Source of the DNA: Anaerotignum neopropionicum | Lineage (GTDB): Bacteria; Bacillota; Clostridia; Lachnospirales; Anaerotignaceae | Direction: 5' to 3' | DNA: 64,000 nucleotides | Assembly (NCBI RefSeq): GCF_001571775.1 | Contig: NZ_LRVM01000007.1 | Location: 1 to 64,000 of the forward strand | Shown here: positions 43,142-51,824 of the stretch, in pieces | How positions within the stretch are numbered: the first letter of the stretch is position 1 | Layout: every line of letters starts with the position of its first letter | Program-made: the position numbers and the translations under genes | Notes under the pieces: generated by a model | Told to the model about the DNA's origin: nothing | Seen by the model: the letters and a program-made list of their open reading frames with translations, nothing else | Database searches by the model: none

Positions 43142-43417
43142 AGATGATTGCCATTTTTTTACGCTGTTAGATTAAGAAATTCCACTGGATTTTTTTCTGG
43201 TGTGAATTGTTACTATCTTTTAGTCTTTAAGCGCAAATACGTTTCCCTAAGTAAGTATATTGAAATGTCTAACCATATAAAGTCGTTGAATAATTTATTT
43301 AAATATATTGTTCACCGGCTTTTTATTTACAGAAAAATACAAATAATTGATAAAAAGGAAATGCAGATGTGAAAAAGGAAGAGCAGTGTGTTATAATTGT
43401 ACAATGAAAATGTGCTG

Positions 43418-43583
43418 AGGAAGCGCTGATTTAATGGAGGGTGTGCGGATAGTCGAGGAAATTTTTCAATTGGCAAGGAAAAAAACACAGCAATAGTAGC
43501 GCTATTTCGAGGCTTTTTGACGCTGTCCAAGTGGGAAATTTACCGATTAGCTATGCACACGGAATTAATCAGCGTTTCCCTAA
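43418..43583 (+). repeat. palindromic element family C, copy 2 (right of hcp)
   Basis: The ends AGGAAGCGCTGATTTAAT (43418-43435) and ATTAATCAGCGTTTCCCT (about 43564-43581) are inverted repeats. Inner arms GTGTGCGGATAG / CTATGCACAC extend the palindrome. It is the mirror-oriented partner of 41253-41415. MITE-like; no gene. Confidence 0.75.
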
Positions 43584-43819
43584 TTCATATTTTTGAAAGA
43601 AGTTGTGTCACAATCTATAAAAATTAAAACTGAAAATAAATTCTCAGTTGTTTAGCAAGGTTGTTTTTGTTTTTTTATTGATTGCAGTAGTGAATCATTA
43701 TGAAGGTAGGGAGCAACTTTTGGCAGGGGAAGAGAAAGAAAGCGGCTAATAAATATGGGCATGTCCCATGAATATATTTCCGAAGCAGATAAAAAATGAA
43801 AGAACGGAGTGTAAAAAAA

Positions 43820-44809
43820 ATGATGAAACAAACGGAATGGGGAATGCTGCCGGATGGGAAAAAAGTCTCACTGTATACCATTAAATGCAATGGGACAACA
43901 CTTACGGCGTCTAATTATGGTTGTATCATTACATCACTTATTGTTCCGGATAGGCATGGCAATGAGGGCAACATTGTTTTGGGCTACGATTCTTTTGAGG
44001 AATACTGCAAGGACGATGCTTATCTAGGGGCTGCTATCGGCCGCTATGCCAACCGCATTGGAGGTGCGGCTTTTTTGCTCAATGGAATGGGCTATCATCT
44101 AACCGCCAACGAAGGCAAGAACACGCTGCATGGCGGAGAAGGCTTTCATAAACGCCTATGGGAGGTAGATACCGACGAACACAGCATTATCTTTCGGCGG
44201 ATCAGTCCAGATGGAGAAGACGGATTTCCGGGGAATCTGACGGTTTCTGTGGAGTATGCAATTCAGGCAGACGGAGGGCTGGCTATTACATATGAGGCTG
44301 AAACTACGAGGGATACGGTTTTGTGTCTGACCAATCACAGCTATTTTAACTTAAACGGGGGAGGCAATATTGCAGATCACCAGCTTAGGATAGCAGCGGA
44401 GCACTATACGCCGGTAGATAAAAGCAATATTCCAACGGGTGAAATCCTTTCGGTTGACGGAACGGAATTTGATTTTCGCACCTTGCGCCCTATTGGAGTT
44501 TACCCATTCGATCATAATTTTGTGCTGAACAAAACCCAAGGCATTATGGTCGAATTATACGCACCAAAAAGTGGTAGACGAATAGCACTCACCACCGACA
44601 TGCCTGGGATGCAGTTATATACCGGCTGTTGCCTGACGCCAAGAAAAGGGAGAGATGGGGAACAATATGGCTCGGGTATGTCTGTCTGCCTGGAAACGCA
44701 GCATTTTCCCGACAGCCCCAATAAACCCCGATTTCCATCCCCATTGTTAAGAGCGGGAGAACGCTTTCAAAGCCACACTGTTTTTGTTTTTGATGTGGTG
44801 GAAAATTAA
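43820..44809 (+). CDS. galM: aldose 1-epimerase (mutarotase)
   Basis: A 329-residue GalM-type epimerase that interconverts alpha and beta anomers of hexoses such as galactose. NYGCIITSLIVPDRHG and GAAIGRYANRIGGAAF are conserved. TLHGGEGFHKRLWEV holds the first active-site His, TNHSYFNLNG the second, and CLETQHFPDSPN the region of the catalytic Glu. GGAGTG lies upstream of ATG 43820; an ATG at 43796 has no ribosome binding site. No sugar operon is adjacent, so the physiological sugar is unknown. Confidence 0.95.
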   Translation: MMKQTEWGMLPDGKKVSLYTIKCNGTTLTASNYGCIITSLIVPDRHGNEGNIVLGYDSFEEYCKDDAYLGAAIGRYANRIGGAAFLLNGMGYHLTANEGKNTLHGGEGFHKRLWEVDTDEHSIIFRRISPDGEDGFPGNLTVSVEYAIQADGGLAITYEAETTRDTVLCLTNHSYFNLNGGGNIADHQLRIAAEHYTPVDKSNIPTGEILSVDGTEFDFRTLRPIGVYPFDHNFVLNKTQGIMVELYAPKSGRRIALTTDMPGMQLYTGCCLTPRKGRDGEQYGSGMSVCLETQHFPDSPNKPRFPSPLLRAGERFQSHTVFVFDVVEN

Positions 44810-44879
44810 GAATGGAAGCCTTTTTTCTTTTAATCATTGGTGGTTGGGACAAAAAACATAATTATATGAATTGAAAAAG

Positions 44880-45350
44880 TTGACTGAGCTGGTTACTTCC
44901 CGGTAATGCTCAAAACTGGAACAGGATGGGCTAGAGGTAAAGCAAAAAACGGTATTTTGGACGATTAAAAATTTCGTTCAATTGCTGCTTTATTTAGTGA
45001 ACCTGAAGGGCAGAAGGAGAGTGTTCAATTATTATCTAATTATTGCCAAGTTGCTGAAAAATTGAAACAGAAGTGCCGTACCGTAAAAAGCCGGATGACC
45101 TATTAGATCCGCTTTGCTTAGCGGTAGTTGGAAAACCAGGGGTGGAAATTGTTTTTTTACACTTCTGGATAGTCCCAAATTAGACCGTACCGCTTTAAAG
45201 ATACAGCCTGTAACGTCAAAAATATAAGAATAAGCTGAAGTGTATTCTAATTTTATTTTTAAAACAGGTATATTCGCCACACCCGTTGTGTGGATTATAG
45301 GCAATCCCAAAAAAACGCAGCCGGCTGACGGAGCAATTTTATTGTTTTGT
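44880..45350 (+). pseudogene. decayed coding sequence, family not recognised
   Basis: Three frames carry coherent protein-like pieces in order. The first is EVPYRKKPDDLLDPLCLAVV followed by GKPGVEIV (about 45068-45150). The second is LLDSPKLDRTALKIQPVTSK (about 45162-45221). The third is FKTGIFATPVVWIIGNPKKT then QPADGAI (about 45257-45340). Upstream DNA reads SNYCQVAEKL-like residues. Frame changes and stops separate them. I do not recognise the family. The rest of this 740-nt gap shows no gene. Confidence 0.4.
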
Positions 45351-45550
45351 CTTATTTATTGTTTTTTGAGAGAAGAGAAAACGACAAATATATGGATATA
45401 AGAATGAAATTTTATGCTTTAAAGCTGGGCGTTATGCGAATATGGGAAAACTATGTCACTTTATGGATTATTTTTTGTTTACCTTCCATGAAAAGTATTA
45501 TATAATAATGTGATAGAATTTATTTAATAAAGATGATAAGGAGGATTTCT

Positions 45551-47215
45551 GTGGAAAAAGACTCCTCAAAGAATAGAAAAAAAAGGCCCCAACAGAAGGG
45601 GCAAAGGGAACCCTCCCAGCAAAAAAGACAAAGGCAAGCCCCTCAGTCCATGGGTGCTTACCCCGCAAAGGGAAGTTTATACAGTACGGGTTCTGCCTAT
45701 GGACAAAACAGAGGGGAACGGATAAACAGCCAAGCCCCACCTCAAAGAGAAGTGCAAAGAACAAGAAAAAGAACCAGGCATATTCGTGTAAGTCGGGTTT
45801 TGCCTATGTTTGTTTTTATGGTAATTGCAATATACCTTTTTGGGCAGATGATTACCATGACAGCCAAAAGCTCAGATGTGAATGTGGAAACTATTGATTA
45901 CGGTGGGATTGACACGCCTGCACGTTATACAGGATTGATTGTGCGTGATGAATATGTCACTACCAGCGACCGTACCGGACAACCCTTTTATCAATTTTCT
46001 GAAGGAGATTATATTTCTAAAAACGCTGTGGTTTGTACAGTAAAGGACACAAGTTCAACAGTTGCGCTTGAGGATAAGCTAGATAAGCTGGATAAGGATA
46101 TTTTAAAAAGCCAGAAAAGTCGTTCTGATTTATCGGTTTTCTCCGAAGATATAGCCAGAATTGAAGAAAATATTCAAGGGGCTGTGGATTCCTACGCAGG
46201 AAAGACAACGAAAACAGATGCAAGCTATTTTTATGATTTAAAGGAACAGGTGCAAGGCTTTATGACGCAAAGAAATGAGATATGGCTGACGGAAAACGTG
46301 GACAGCCTTACTCAGCTAACAGAAGAAAAAACACAATATGAACAACAGTTAGCCCAAAGCATGAGCTCTATTCGCTCAGAGGAAAGCGGTATACTGGCTT
46401 TTAGCTATGACGGCTTAGAGGAAACCTTTACACCCGAAACCCTTGATGGGGTTACCAAAGGGCAAATTGGCGGCAGTAAAACGAAATATATTTCAAAGGC
46501 AAAGGCGGTTGCCCAAGGTGATCCGCTGTTTAAAATTGTTACCAGTAATTTGTGGTATATTGTATCCTATTTGCCAAATTCAGAAGTTTTGAATTGGAAA
46601 AAAGGACAAAGCAAAATACTGAATTTGCAGCTTGATGATGATGTGCTTAAAATTAACACCAAAATTGAATCAATAGAGCTGGGAGATAAGGAAACTAAGG
46701 TTGTTTTTTCAAGCTATGAGCAAATGGATCGTTTTATTGGTCGAAGGGTCGTAGAGTTTTATTTTGAGCAAACGACGATTGAGGGCTTAAAGGTGCCCAA
46801 CGATGCCATTGTTGAAAAATCACTCATTCGACTTCCGAAGGATTGTATCACGGAAAGTTTGGGCAACAAAGGCGTTCTTTTGGTAAATGGCAGCAATGCC
46901 AAATTTTTAGCGATTACCATTGTTTCCTATGATGATGAATACGATTACATTAATCAGAATGGGGAGCTGAAATTGGGAGATGTTATTTTGCGGGGAACAG
47001 GGGAAAATGCAGTTCACTATACTGTGTCCGACTTGACTCCAAAACCCGGTGTATATGTTGCCAACAGCTCTATGGCAAAATTTGTTCCCATTGATATTAT
47101 AGATCAAAATCAAGAATATGCTATCATTCGCTCCGGAACTGCTTATGGCCTGCAAGCCTATGATTTAATTGTGTCGGATGCGAAAAACATTACGGATGGA
47201 CAAAATCTTTATTAA
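45551..47215 (+). CDS. HlyD-like membrane fusion protein next to the division cluster
   Basis: About 554 residues. The first ~75 are polar, rich in Gln, Arg and Lys (cytosolic). One membrane span (about 83-103, VLPMFVFMVIAIYLFGQMI) follows. The extracellular part has lipoyl-like halves (ISKNAVVCTVKD; GDPLFKIVTSNLW) around a coiled-coil (about 150-270) and a beta-barrel C-terminus. HlyD-type adaptors usually serve exporters, but no ABC or MFS partner is near. GTG 45551 has AAGGAGG upstream. The next gene, ylmE, begins 27 nt later, so a cell-division or envelope role is suspected. Confidence 0.82.
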   Translation: MEKDSSKNRKKRPQQKGQREPSQQKRQRQAPQSMGAYPAKGSLYSTGSAYGQNRGERINSQAPPQREVQRTRKRTRHIRVSRVLPMFVFMVIAIYLFGQMITMTAKSSDVNVETIDYGGIDTPARYTGLIVRDEYVTTSDRTGQPFYQFSEGDYISKNAVVCTVKDTSSTVALEDKLDKLDKDILKSQKSRSDLSVFSEDIARIEENIQGAVDSYAGKTTKTDASYFYDLKEQVQGFMTQRNEIWLTENVDSLTQLTEEKTQYEQQLAQSMSSIRSEESGILAFSYDGLEETFTPETLDGVTKGQIGGSKTKYISKAKAVAQGDPLFKIVTSNLWYIVSYLPNSEVLNWKKGQSKILNLQLDDDVLKINTKIESIELGDKETKVVFSSYEQMDRFIGRRVVEFYFEQTTIEGLKVPNDAIVEKSLIRLPKDCITESLGNKGVLLVNGSNAKFLAITIVSYDDEYDYINQNGELKLGDVILRGTGENAVHYTVSDLTPKPGVYVANSSMAKFVPIDIIDQNQEYAIIRSGTAYGLQAYDLIVSDAKNITDGQNLY

Positions 47216-47242
47216 TGATAAAGAAGAAAGGAAAGACGGAAT

Positions 47243-47941
47243 ATGAGTCATATTTTGGAAAATATCAAGGAGGTAGAAGCAAAGGTTGCCGCAGCGGCTC
47301 AAAGAAGTGGCAGAAAGAGAGAGGATATTCTCCTTTTGGCAGTTAGTAAAACACAGCCCGTTGAGGTGATACGTCAGGCGGTAACATATGGGCTTTCTTC
47401 TCTTGGCGAAAATAAGGTGCAAGAAATTATGGATAAATATGAGCCTATGGGGGAGGGGGTACACTGGCATCTCATTGGCCATTTGCAAACCAACAAAGTA
47501 AAATATATTATTGACAAGGTGGATATGATTCACTCTGTGGAAAGCCTTAAGCTGGCGGAGGAAATTGAAAAGCGTGGGGCGGCTAGAGGAATTGTAATGG
47601 ATGTATTGGTGGAAGTGAATATTGCCAATGAGGAGAGCAAGTATGGTGTTGCGCCGGAAAATACGGAGGCGTTTATCCGCCAGCTTGCAAGGATGGAGCA
47701 TTTACGGGTCAGAGGATTGATGACGGTGGCACCTTTTGTTGAAAATTCAGAAGATAACAGGGAATATTTCTGTCAAATGAGACAATTACAGGTTGACATC
47801 AATGCAAAAAAAATTGATAATGTATTAATGGACGTGCTATCCATGGGAATGACGGGAGATTATGAAGTTGCCATAGAAGAAGGTGCAACCATCGTTAGGG
47901 TAGGCACGGGCATTTTCGGCGAGAGAGATTACTCTAAGTGA
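47243..47941 (+). CDS. ylmE: YggS/YlmE-family PLP homeostasis protein
   Basis: A 232-residue PLP-binding protein of the YggS/PROSC family with an alanine-racemase-like barrel. LLAVSKTQPVE contains the PLP lysine K36. HLIGHLQTNKVKYII, LMTVAPF and LSMGMTGDYEVAIEEGATIVRVG are conserved. It maintains vitamin B6 balance. Its place directly upstream of sepF is conserved in Firmicutes. Confidence 0.96.
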   Translation: MSHILENIKEVEAKVAAAAQRSGRKREDILLLAVSKTQPVEVIRQAVTYGLSSLGENKVQEIMDKYEPMGEGVHWHLIGHLQTNKVKYIIDKVDMIHSVESLKLAEEIEKRGAARGIVMDVLVEVNIANEESKYGVAPENTEAFIRQLARMEHLRVRGLMTVAPFVENSEDNREYFCQMRQLQVDINAKKIDNVLMDVLSMGMTGDYEVAIEEGATIVRVGTGIFGERDYSK

Positions 47942-47989
47942 GGAAAATAAAATAAGTATTAGAAGTAAGGACTGGGAGGAAGCGGACAA

Positions 47990-48502
47990 GTGGCTAATTT
48001 ATTGAATAAAATGAAGGATTTAATGTTTGGCGAATATGATGATGATGAATATTATGAGGATGAGGAATATGATGTTCCTGTAAGGGAAGCGGTATCCAGC
48101 GGGTATGGTTTGCGTGAAGTGCCCAGAGATATGGATTACTCTGCGCCCGCATCTCGTAAGCCGGTGGCAAAGGGAAGCCCTCAGGTGTATAGCATTAATA
48201 CAAATGTTCAGATGCAGGTTGTGATCATAAAGCCTAGCTGTTACGAGGATGCACAGGAAATATGTGATCAGATTAAAACCAAAAGACCTGTTGTTGTAAA
48301 TCTTGAAAAGGTTGAATATCCTGTTGCGCAGCGCATTATGGACTTTTTGAGCGGTACCTGTTATTCTTTGGAGGGGTCGATTCAAAGGGTTGCGAATAAT
48401 ATTTTTGTGATTGCTCCGGAAAATGTTGACATTTCCGGCGATTTTAAAGAGGAACTGAAAACGAAGGGAGTTATACTTCCGTGGATGAGTAGCGGTAGAT
48501 AA
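47990..48502 (+). CDS. sepF: cell division protein SepF
   Basis: A 170-residue protein. An N-terminal amphipathic membrane-binding helix (NLLNKMKDLMFG) and an acidic, Tyr/Asp-rich linker are followed by the C-terminal SepF domain (about 75-165). The domain has VVIIKPSCYEDAQEICDQI, VVNLEKVEYPVAQRIMDFLSG and FVIAPENVDISGD. SepF binds FtsZ and bends or bundles filaments at the septum. The start is GTG 47990 with GGGAGGA upstream. Confidence 0.96.
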   Translation: MANLLNKMKDLMFGEYDDDEYYEDEEYDVPVREAVSSGYGLREVPRDMDYSAPASRKPVAKGSPQVYSINTNVQMQVVIIKPSCYEDAQEICDQIKTKRPVVVNLEKVEYPVAQRIMDFLSGTCYSLEGSIQRVANNIFVIAPENVDISGDFKEELKTKGVILPWMSSGR

Positions 48503-48516
48503 GGTGGGTAAGCATA

Positions 48517-48804
48517 TTGAATAGTATACAATTTTTATTGACGAAAGCAGTGGATCTGTTTTTCTATGTCATGGAGCTTTTGATTTTCGGGCGCATTATA
48601 CTTTCCTGGCTGCCCATGGGTTTTAACAACCCAATTGGAAAGTTTCTTTACACGATGACGGAACCCATTTTGGGTCCCTGTCGAAGAATGCTGGATAAAT
48701 CCCCCCTTGGTGGCGGAATGATGTTGGATTTTTCCCCTATCATTGCTTTGATTTTAATGATGCTTGCAAAGCAACTGATTTTTGGGTTAATCACAATGCT
48801 GTAA
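48517..48804 (+). CDS. yggT: YggT family membrane protein (YlmG)
   Basis: A 95-residue protein with two membrane spans, near 8-28 (AVDLFFYVMELLIFGRIILSW) and 70-92. The YggT signature includes SWLP, YTMTEPILGPCRRML and LDFSPIIALILMML. Its role is not established, but it is linked to septum-site genes. TTG 48517 start. Order sepF-yggT-ylmH as in Bacillus. Confidence 0.95.
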   Translation: MNSIQFLLTKAVDLFFYVMELLIFGRIILSWLPMGFNNPIGKFLYTMTEPILGPCRRMLDKSPLGGGMMLDFSPIIALILMMLAKQLIFGLITML

Positions 48805-48819
48805 GAGGCGGGTGATTAT

Positions 48820-49611
48820 TTGAATAAGCAACAGATGCTTAAAGGCATTCAAGATCAAGACGAACGATTGCTTTTTGCCAAGGTGTTGGATCAGGTGGCT
48901 TTTGCAATGAAACGCAATGAGCTGCAATTTACCGATTTTATGGATGCGGCAAAGTGCGGACGATGTTTGGAGCGGCTAAAAAACAATACGGATTTAGATG
49001 TGCTTTCCTTTGGCGGTGTGGAAGAGGCGGAGCGGTTAAAGCTTGGCTTTGCCCCGATGCAAGGGATGATTTCTTATGGGCAGTTTCCTATAACAGCTTT
49101 ACATATTGCCCCAAAGAGTAAAAAGTTTGGTCAGACGGACTTAAGTCATAGGGATTATTTGGGTTCGATTCTTGGGTTAGGCATAGAACGAGGAAAGGTT
49201 GGAGATATTTTGGTTTCCCAGGACGGAGCGGTGTGCTTTGTGAATGAGGAAATGGCAGATTATATCCAAATGAATTTAGATAAAGTTTCAAAAACTACGG
49301 TAACTGTGATAAGGCTGGATAAGGCAGAGGTTTTAGCACCAAAACGCACAGAAATCCGCCGTCAAACCGTAGCCTCCATGCGTTTGGATGCCGTTTTGGG
49401 AGAGGCCTTACGCCTTTCACGAGGAAAAGCGCAGGCGTTAATTTCAAGTGAGAAGGTAAACGTAAACTGGTCGGTTGTTACCAATACGTCGTATATATTA
49501 AAAACAAGTGATATGGTTTCTGCCCGAGGCTTTGGGCGTTTTCGTGTTGGCGAAGTGGGCGGAAGAACCAAAAAAGATAGAATCGCTCTGGAATTGGAAA
49601 TGTACATTTAG
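48820..49611 (+). CDS. ylmH: YlmH family RNA-binding protein (S4 domain)
   Basis: A 263-residue protein with a YlmH N-terminal domain (RLKLGFAPMQGMISYGQFPI, LSHRDYLGSILGLGIERGKVGDI) and a C-terminal S4 RNA-binding domain (about 185-245, RLDAVLGEALRLSRGKAQALISSEKVNVNW). YlmH is linked to division and, in Bacillus, to rescue of stalled 50S subunits. TTG 48820 start. Conserved place before divIVA. Confidence 0.95.
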   Translation: MNKQQMLKGIQDQDERLLFAKVLDQVAFAMKRNELQFTDFMDAAKCGRCLERLKNNTDLDVLSFGGVEEAERLKLGFAPMQGMISYGQFPITALHIAPKSKKFGQTDLSHRDYLGSILGLGIERGKVGDILVSQDGAVCFVNEEMADYIQMNLDKVSKTTVTVIRLDKAEVLAPKRTEIRRQTVASMRLDAVLGEALRLSRGKAQALISSEKVNVNWSVVTNTSYILKTSDMVSARGFGRFRVGEVGGRTKKDRIALELEMYI

Positions 49612-49627
49612 ATAAGGAGGATTTTGC

Positions 49628-50107
49628 GTGATTACACCAAACGACATTGCTACCAAGGACTTTAAAAAAGTTGCTGTTGGGTATTCGCCGGAAGAGGTAG
49701 ATACGTTTTTAGATGATCTATATGAAGATTATGAAAGGCTTTACACTGAAAGCAAGAAAGAAAAACCCCCGGTGAAGGAGACAATTGAGCAACCGGAGCA
49801 GTTTTCGAATTTACAAAAAACCTTAGAGCGTACTTTGACTTTGGCGGAGACTGCTGCAGAAGAAACAAAGACCGCCGCTAAGAAAGAGGCGGAAATGATT
49901 GTAGCAAACGCAAAGCTCCGGGCTGAGGAAATTTTGCAAAACGCAAGAACACAAGCTTATGAGTTGGAACAGGAAATGGTTGCGCTACAAAACCGTTACG
50001 AATTGATGCGTACCAGAGTGAAGCTTTTATTGTATGCTGAAATTGAATTGCTGGATAAAAATGAAATCCTTGCTCCAAAGGATGAGGAGCGAAAAGCAAC
50101 CGAATAA
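49628..50107 (+). CDS. divIVA: cell division initiation protein DivIVA
   Basis: A 159-residue DivIVA. The lipid-binding start MITPNDIATKDFKKVAVGYS and the following VDTFLDDLYEDYERL helix are conserved. A long coiled coil (about 60-140, NLQKTLERTLTLAETAAEET) mediates oligomerisation at negatively curved membrane. DivIVA recruits division or sporulation proteins to poles and septa. The start is GTG 49628 with AAGGAGG upstream. It ends the ylmE-divIVA cluster. Confidence 0.95.
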   Translation: MITPNDIATKDFKKVAVGYSPEEVDTFLDDLYEDYERLYTESKKEKPPVKETIEQPEQFSNLQKTLERTLTLAETAAEETKTAAKKEAEMIVANAKLRAEEILQNARTQAYELEQEMVALQNRYELMRTRVKLLLYAEIELLDKNEILAPKDEERKATE

Positions 50108-50410
50108 AAAGCCAAATGAGCGGTGGACAGAGTTTTTTTGCCGGAAGCCGCTTTTTCTGCGGGTTGGGGATGATATCCTTTCTAGCTGCAGGGCGTTTAA
50201 AATAAGCTGTGACTAAGCAATATTGCTGCCACGGCTATTTTGCATTTTATTATAAAAGCAAGAATGATTGAATCTCTTTTGATCAGTAATAATAATGTAG
50301 AGAAATCAACCCTAGGATGAAATGGGCTTTTTGTGTATGCTAAAGCGGTGCATCTTATTTGCATGGGGAAAAGGGAATCATAAATAATATTATGAAAAAG
50401 GATGAAAAAT
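50108..50410. other. spacer between divIVA and lspA
   Basis: About 300 nt. AGCGG (about 50119) and CCGCTTTTT (about 50148) could form a weak terminator after divIVA. A TATTATAAAAGC-like region near 50250 may be a promoter for lspA. No gene is seen. Confidence 0.4.
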
Positions 50411-50890
50411 ATGTGGTTTATACCGGCAATAGCGATGGTAATTTTGATAGGATTGGATCAGGCAGCAAAATATTTTGCTTTGATAAACCTCAAGCCCATA
50501 GGTTCTACGGTGTTGGCAGAGGGAATTTTAAATTTAACTTTTGTGGAAAATAGAGGGGTTGCCTTTGGCATGTTTTCCGGCCAAAGGTGGTTTATTTTAT
50601 TACTGACGGGAGTAATTACCATTGTTTTGGTGTATTATTATGGAAAGCTACCAAAAACCAGGGAGTATAAATTTGTGCGCATGGCTATGGTGCTTATTTT
50701 GGCAGGCGCAATTGGGAATATGATTGATCGGGTTTTTCGAGGATATGTGGTGGATTTTTTTGAATTTGGATTTATTCGGTTCCCTGTATTTAATGTTGCG
50801 GATATTTTTGTTGTAGTTGGTGTTTTTATATTGGCATTTTTGATTCTATTTGTGATCAAAGAGCCGGAAGAAAAGAAGAAGGATGAATGA
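50411..50890 (+). CDS. lspA: lipoprotein signal peptidase
   Basis: A 159-residue type II signal peptidase with four membrane spans, which cleaves prolipoproteins such as LivJ here. LDQAAKYF in span 1, FVENRGVAFGMFSG, and the two catalytic Asp blocks AIGNMIDRVFRGYVVDF and FNVADIFVVVG are intact. ATG 50411 follows AAAAGG at a workable distance; ATG 50402 is an in-frame alternative. The next gene, rluD, overlaps its stop by 8 nt, the conserved Firmicute pair. Confidence 0.96.
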   Translation: MWFIPAIAMVILIGLDQAAKYFALINLKPIGSTVLAEGILNLTFVENRGVAFGMFSGQRWFILLLTGVITIVLVYYYGKLPKTREYKFVRMAMVLILAGAIGNMIDRVFRGYVVDFFEFGFIRFPVFNVADIFVVVGVFILAFLILFVIKEPEEKKKDE

Positions 50891-51806
50891 TATGGAATAT
50901 TTCACGTTTGGAACGGAACAGGATGATGTGGGATGCCGCATTGATGTATTTGTGGCTGAAAGTATGGAAAACCTTTCTCGTAGCGGCGTGCAAAGGCTGA
51001 TTGAGGAGGGGCATGTTCGTTTAAATGGCGGTGCTGTGAAGGCGAATTATAAGCTGCGGTTAAAGGATATCATAGATGTTGAGGTTCCAGAGGTAAAGAC
51101 TGTTGAAATTTTGCCGGAAAATATTCCGCTGGATATTTTGTATGAAGATAAGGATGTTATTGTTGTAAATAAGCCCCAAGGAATGGTAGTGCATCCGGCA
51201 CCGGGGCATAACACAGGCACCCTTGTAAATGCGCTGATGCATCATTGCGGTGATGAGCTTTCGGGAATCAACGGAGAAAAGCGCCCCGGCATTGTGCATC
51301 GTATCGATAAGGACACCTCCGGGGTTTTGATGATTGCAAAAAACGACGCGGCCCATCAATCCTTGGCGGAACAATTGGCGGAGCATACCATTACCAGAAA
51401 ATATAATGCTATTGTATTTAATGGTTTTCAAGAGGACGAGGGTACCGTAGATCAGCCAATGGGAAGAAACCCTTTGGATAGAAAGAAAATGGCAGTTACC
51501 CAAAAGCATAGCCGTAGGGCAGTCACACACTACAAAGTTTTGGAACGCATGGGTAATTTTACGTTCATTGAGGCGCAGCTGGAAACAGGCAGAACCCATC
51601 AAATTCGTGTTCATATGACCTTTATTGGGCATCCTCTTTTGGGAGATGGAGTTTATGGCCCCAAAAAACAACCATTTCATTTGGATGGACAAGCTTTGCA
51701 TGCTCGTGTATTGGGTTTTGTTCACCCAACCACTGGGGAATATATGGAATTTGAGGCACCTTTGCCGGAAAGTTTTGAAAATATACTCAAGCGCTTAAAA
51801 GCATAA
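50883..51806 (+). CDS. rluD: RluA-family 23S rRNA pseudouridine synthase
   Basis: A 307-residue enzyme. An N-terminal S4 domain (SRSGVQRLIEEGHVRLNG) precedes the pseudouridine synthase domain with the catalytic Asp in HRIDKDTSG (D142) and the conserved VNKPQGMVVHP and GRTHQIRVHM blocks. It corresponds to RluD/YlyB and modifies uridines in 23S rRNA helix 69. It overlaps lspA, and pyrB-like follows 18 nt later; the lspA-rluD-pyr order is conserved in Bacillus. Confidence 0.95.
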   Translation: MNDMEYFTFGTEQDDVGCRIDVFVAESMENLSRSGVQRLIEEGHVRLNGGAVKANYKLRLKDIIDVEVPEVKTVEILPENIPLDILYEDKDVIVVNKPQGMVVHPAPGHNTGTLVNALMHHCGDELSGINGEKRPGIVHRIDKDTSGVLMIAKNDAAHQSLAEQLAEHTITRKYNAIVFNGFQEDEGTVDQPMGRNPLDRKKMAVTQKHSRRAVTHYKVLERMGNFTFIEAQLETGRTHQIRVHMTFIGHPLLGDGVYGPKKQPFHLDGQALHARVLGFVHPTTGEYMEFEAPLPESFENILKRLKA

Positions 51807-51824
51807 GTTTAGGAGGGTTAGAAA

